The notes below the pieces were generated by a model. That model was not told the DNA's origin and did not search any database. It saw only the letters and a program-made list of their open reading frames with translations. The translations under genes and the position numbers were made by a program. This document shows, in pieces, positions 61,089 to 64,000 of a stretch of DNA of 64,000 nt (its first letter is position 1; each line of letters opens with the position of its first letter). Location: assembly GCA_041686375.1 (NCBI GenBank), contig JAWLEB010000012.1, positions 1 through 64,000 of the forward strand, in the 5' to 3' direction. The DNA is from JAGXLC01 sp041686375. Lineage in GTDB: Bacteria; Bacteroidota; Bacteroidia; Bacteroidales; UBA12077.

Positions 61089-63269
61089 CAACTCCAACTG
61101 ATTTTTCACAAGTTCATAATATTTACCTTTCGTTTTTACCAGTTCCGTATGCGTTCCTTTCTCCACTACCTGTCCTTTATCCAGTACTACAATCTGGTCT
61201 GCGTTTTTTACCGTACTTAGTCTGTGCGCCACGATGACAACTGTCCTTCCCTCAAAAAAGTTATCCAGGTTTTCCATTATCACTTTTTCATTATTTGCAT
61301 CCAGGGCATTAGTAGCCTCATCGAAAAAAATAAAATCCGGATCTTTATAGACGGCACGTGCAATAAGAATTCTTTGTTGCTGCCCCTGTGAAAGCCCAAT
61401 ACCATCCTTCCCGATCTTTGTATTGTAACCCAAAGGCAGAGATTCTATATGTTCCTGTATATTGGCAGTCTTAACAGCATGTAATAGCCGTTCTTTATCC
61501 ACTGTTTCATCAGAAACAGCTATATTGCTGGCAATGGTGTCAGAAAAGATGAAACCATCCTGCATAACCACTCCGCACTTATCCCGCCACATACGATTGC
61601 TGATATTCTCCAGCTGAATATCACCGACCTTAACAGACCCTTCCACAGGTGGATAAAAACCCAGCAGCAACTTAATCAGTGTGGTTTTGCCTGAACCGGA
61701 AACACCAACAACTGCAGTTACTTTATTTTCAGGAATCTTCAAATTCACATCTTCAAGCACATAGGGTGAATGTGGTCCTTCATATTGAAAATACAGTGAA
61801 TTGATGTTTATATCAGCTTTTTCAGGAAGGATAGATATTTTTGGCGCTGATACATCCTCTTCATCATCTTTGTTATGTATTTCTCCAAGTCGTTCAAGGC
61901 TGATCTTGGCATCCTGTGAAGTATGCAAAAAGTTGATTAACTGCTGAACAGGACTGTTCAACTGTCCTATAATAAATTGTACAGCCATCATCATACCGAG
62001 CGTCATAGAACCCTCAATTACGGCTTTGGCAGCTATAAAAATAATGATCACATTCTTTACCTCATTAATAAAGACACCTCCGGCCTGTTGATATTGCTGA
62101 AGAGACAAGCTTTTAATCTTCACTCTGAACAACCGGGCTTGAATACTCTCCCACTCCCATCGTTTCTGCTTTTCACAATTCTGAAGTTTAATCTCCTGCA
62201 TTCCCGTTATAAGCTGTATCAAATTACTCTGGTTATCAGAAAGCTGTGCAAAACGCCGGTGATCCAATTCCCGCCTGCGTTTCATAAACAGCAATATCCA
62301 TCCAATATACAATCCACTACCGAGAAGAAAGATAAGAAGAATATTCAGGCTGTATATCCCAAGCACAATTCCAAAAATAATGAGGTTGACAAACGAGAAA
62401 AGCGTGTTCAGGGTCTGGGTTGTAAGAAAATTTTCGATACGCCTGTGATCCTGAATACGTTGTATTAAATCACCCGTTATCTTGGTATTGAAAAAAGCCA
62501 CCGGCAATTTCATCAACTTGATGAGAAAGTCAGAAATAAGCGATATATTCAATCTTGTACTTAAATGGAGTAATATCCAGCTCCGGATAAAGTTTACGGA
62601 AGTTCTCCCTACAATTAAAACCAGCTGGGCAATGATAATAAGGGTAACAAAATCCAGGTCCTGGTTATTGATACCTTTATCGACAATGGATTGCGTTAAA
62701 AAAGGCAGGATTAACTGAAGGAGACTACCCACAATCAATCCAAGCACAAGTTGAGTGATAAACTTCTTGTATGATCTTAGATAAGAAAACAAAAATTTAA
62801 ACCCGGATTTATCCGGTTTCTCGTCTTCCTGACTGTAAAAATCAGGCGATGGCTCAAGCAATAAGCACAACCCCTTTTTTTCACCCTCTTCCTCTGTTGT
62901 TGCCCATCCGCGTATAAATTCATCCTTAGGAAATTTAATTCTCCCACGCGCCGGATCGGAAACAAATACGGTGTCTTTCTTAATTTTATAAACCACCACG
63001 AAATGGTTCTGTTTCCAATGGGCTATGCAGGGCATAGGAACCTCTCCTGTAAGCTGTTTCCAGGTAATTTTCACCCCCATAGTACGAAAGCCAATGGATT
63101 CAGCCGCATCGCTGATACCCATCATGGATACCCCCTCACGTGTGATATAACTCCTGTCCCGTAAGGTCTGAAGGGTATAGTTCTTACCGTAATGTTTGGC
63201 AACCATTCGCAGACACGCAGGCCCGCAGTCCATAGCATCGTGTTGTTGGTAGTGAGGGAATTTGGGCAT
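61080..63269 (-). CDS. Peptidase-C39-containing ABC exporter
   Basis: 729 residues. C39 leader peptidase about 1-135 (catalytic Cys15 in DAMDCGPACLRM, His in NHFVVVY, Asp in DPARGRIKF), six-helix membrane domain about 165-440, ATPase about 480-729 (Walker A GVSGSGKTTLIK, signature GLSQGQQQRI, Walker B FIFFDEATNALD, H-loop AHRLST). Such exporters cut double-glycine leaders while exporting bacteriocins or other peptides with an HlyD adaptor and a TolC channel. No GG-leader peptide or TolC gene is visible nearby. The final codons are made of repeat sequence. Confidence 0.95.
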   Translation of the reverse strand: MPKFPHYQQHDAMDCGPACLRMVAKHYGKNYTLQTLRDRSYITREGVSMMGISDAAESIGFRTMGVKITWKQLTGEVPMPCIAHWKQNHFVVVYKIKKDTVFVSDPARGRIKFPKDEFIRGWATTEEEGEKKGLCLLLEPSPDFYSQEDEKPDKSGFKFLFSYLRSYKKFITQLVLGLIVGSLLQLILPFLTQSIVDKGINNQDLDFVTLIIIAQLVLIVGRTSVNFIRSWILLHLSTRLNISLISDFLIKLMKLPVAFFNTKITGDLIQRIQDHRRIENFLTTQTLNTLFSFVNLIIFGIVLGIYSLNILLIFLLGSGLYIGWILLFMKRRRELDHRRFAQLSDNQSNLIQLITGMQEIKLQNCEKQKRWEWESIQARLFRVKIKSLSLQQYQQAGGVFINEVKNVIIIFIAAKAVIEGSMTLGMMMAVQFIIGQLNSPVQQLINFLHTSQDAKISLERLGEIHNKDDEEDVSAPKISILPEKADININSLYFQYEGPHSPYVLEDVNLKIPENKVTAVVGVSGSGKTTLIKLLLGFYPPVEGSVKVGDIQLENISNRMWRDKCGVVMQDGFIFSDTIASNIAVSDETVDKERLLHAVKTANIQEHIESLPLGYNTKIGKDGIGLSQGQQQRILIARAVYKDPDFIFFDEATNALDANNEKVIMENLDNFFEGRTVVIVAHRLSTVKNADQIVVLDKGQVVEKGTHTELVKTKGKYYELVKNQLELGQ

Positions 63270-63465
63270 GAGCTTTTTATTTATTCACTGATTTAGTAGG
63301 TAAATTTAATGATTTTGGTTTATGTTCTTTGCTAAAAAATTAAATTTCCCCATTCAATAAAACAAATTTCAGATTAATCTAACACAACCTCCTTTAGGAC
63401 AGGCGGAAAGTTAAATATCCTTTATGTAGAGACAATTCTCCCCAACATCCTGACTTTCTGCATAA
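63270..63465. other. Gap between exporter and C25 fragment
   Basis: No gene recognised. All frames leading into the C25 fragment are closed by stops (for example TAA at 63412-63414 and 63463-63465). A weak GC-rich inverted repeat lies around 63386-63404. Confidence 0.4.
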
Positions 63466-64000
63466 ATTTTTATTAATTTTGATAGTATAACCAAAATATA
63501 TACAAATATAAAATTCGAAGTAAAATTCACCGGTATTGATGAGGCCAAAGCCCAAACGCTTACTCAAAAGTATGCAAATCCGTTCTTTGAGCAATCGCAT
63601 AAAAAAACCATTAATTATCAATCATCTAACAGCACAAAAGAATTGATTGACAACCATCCGATCACGTATGTAATAGTTTCGGATCCTATGTTTGAAGAAC
63701 AGCTTCAACCATTTATAGAGTGGAAAAAATTAAAAGGATACAATGTTGTTGAGGCTTATACAGATAACATCGGATCAACAAAGTCAGAAATAAAATCCTA
63801 CCTGGAGGATTTGCATAATAATCCAGATCCCACAGCACCCAGCTTTGTTTTGTTTGTAGGTGATGTGGGACAAATTCCCGCATGGTCTTGTGATGAAGAT
63901 TCTCATGTATCGGATCTTTATTATTGCGATTATACAAATGATTCATTACCCGATGTTTATTACGGCAGGTTTTCCGCACAAGATACATCAGAATTGCAGC
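63466..64000 (+). pseudogene. Gingipain-like C25 protease, 5' end missing, runs off the window
   Basis: Translating from 63466 gives an open frame to the window end that begins in the propeptide-like region (NIKFEVKFTGID) and continues into the C25 fold: TYVIVSDPMFEEQLQPFIEW, KLKGYNVVEAYT, SFVLFVGDVGQIPAW, DLYYCDYTNDSLPDVYYGRF. There is no signal peptide, the first in-frame ATG is about 70 codons in, and a stop at 63463-63465 closes the frame upstream. The catalytic His and Cys lie beyond the window. It may be a pseudogene or need an upstream frameshift repair. Confidence 0.72.

Overview
This is a 64 kb chromosomal segment of an AT-rich bacterium of the phylum Bacteroidota. The placement, probably near the Bacteroidales/Marinilabiliales, rests on a full Bat aerotolerance operon, DUF4831 and CCC-motif proteins, a gingipain-type (C25) protease fragment and the Bacteroidota-type promoter box TAnnTTTG in front of many genes. 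I saw no rRNA, tRNA, CRISPR array or prophage. Genes are mostly housekeeping, with an envelope/stress island at the left end and a secretion/mobile-element island at the right end.

Left region (about 0.3-13.4 kb): two paralogous regulators pair a small metal-binding-like (HMA-like) N-terminus with an AraC-type helix-turn-helix. They lie near outer-membrane proteins, including a phospholipase A-like barrel, an OmpA-type protein, a membrane protein with three helix-hairpin-helix repeats, an ECF sigma factor with a soluble histidine kinase, a CheB-CheR-PAS fusion, a PAS-only protein and a B12-binding radical SAM enzyme. Five of the promoters share one strictly spaced tandem motif. Two copies of it overlap the stop codons of the two AraC-type regulators, each driving the gene behind it. 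This suggests a single envelope-stress regulon not explained by any annotated feature.

Middle (13.4-39 kb): a small inverted-repeat element occurs three times (two full copies, one deleted copy). Between and after the copies lie a conserved helical-repeat protein, a HemD-like protein, dipeptidase PepD, an OPT and a POT peptide transporter, NAD(P)HX repair, APS/PAPS reductase divergent from an ATP sulfurylase-APS kinase fusion, a peptide-binding lipoprotein with an N-acetylglucosamine kinase-like protein, a LytTR response regulator, a GPP34 protein, and DNA polymerase IV divergent from an S24-type repressor with a palindromic operator candidate.

Right (39-64 kb): the nine-gene moxR-DUF58-batABCDE operon is followed by truA, a HAMP/GAF sensor facing a SiaC-type protein, a MacB-like permease, the AmmeMemoRadiSam cluster (with an acylphosphatase inside it), a candidate structured RNA, luxC-miaA-PHP phosphatase, and a type I peptide exporter (HlyD plus C39-peptidase ABC transporter). 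A four-helix-bundle gene flanked by inverted arrays of a GCAGTG-type hexanucleotide splits the exporter. The window ends in a C25 protease whose 5' part is missing.
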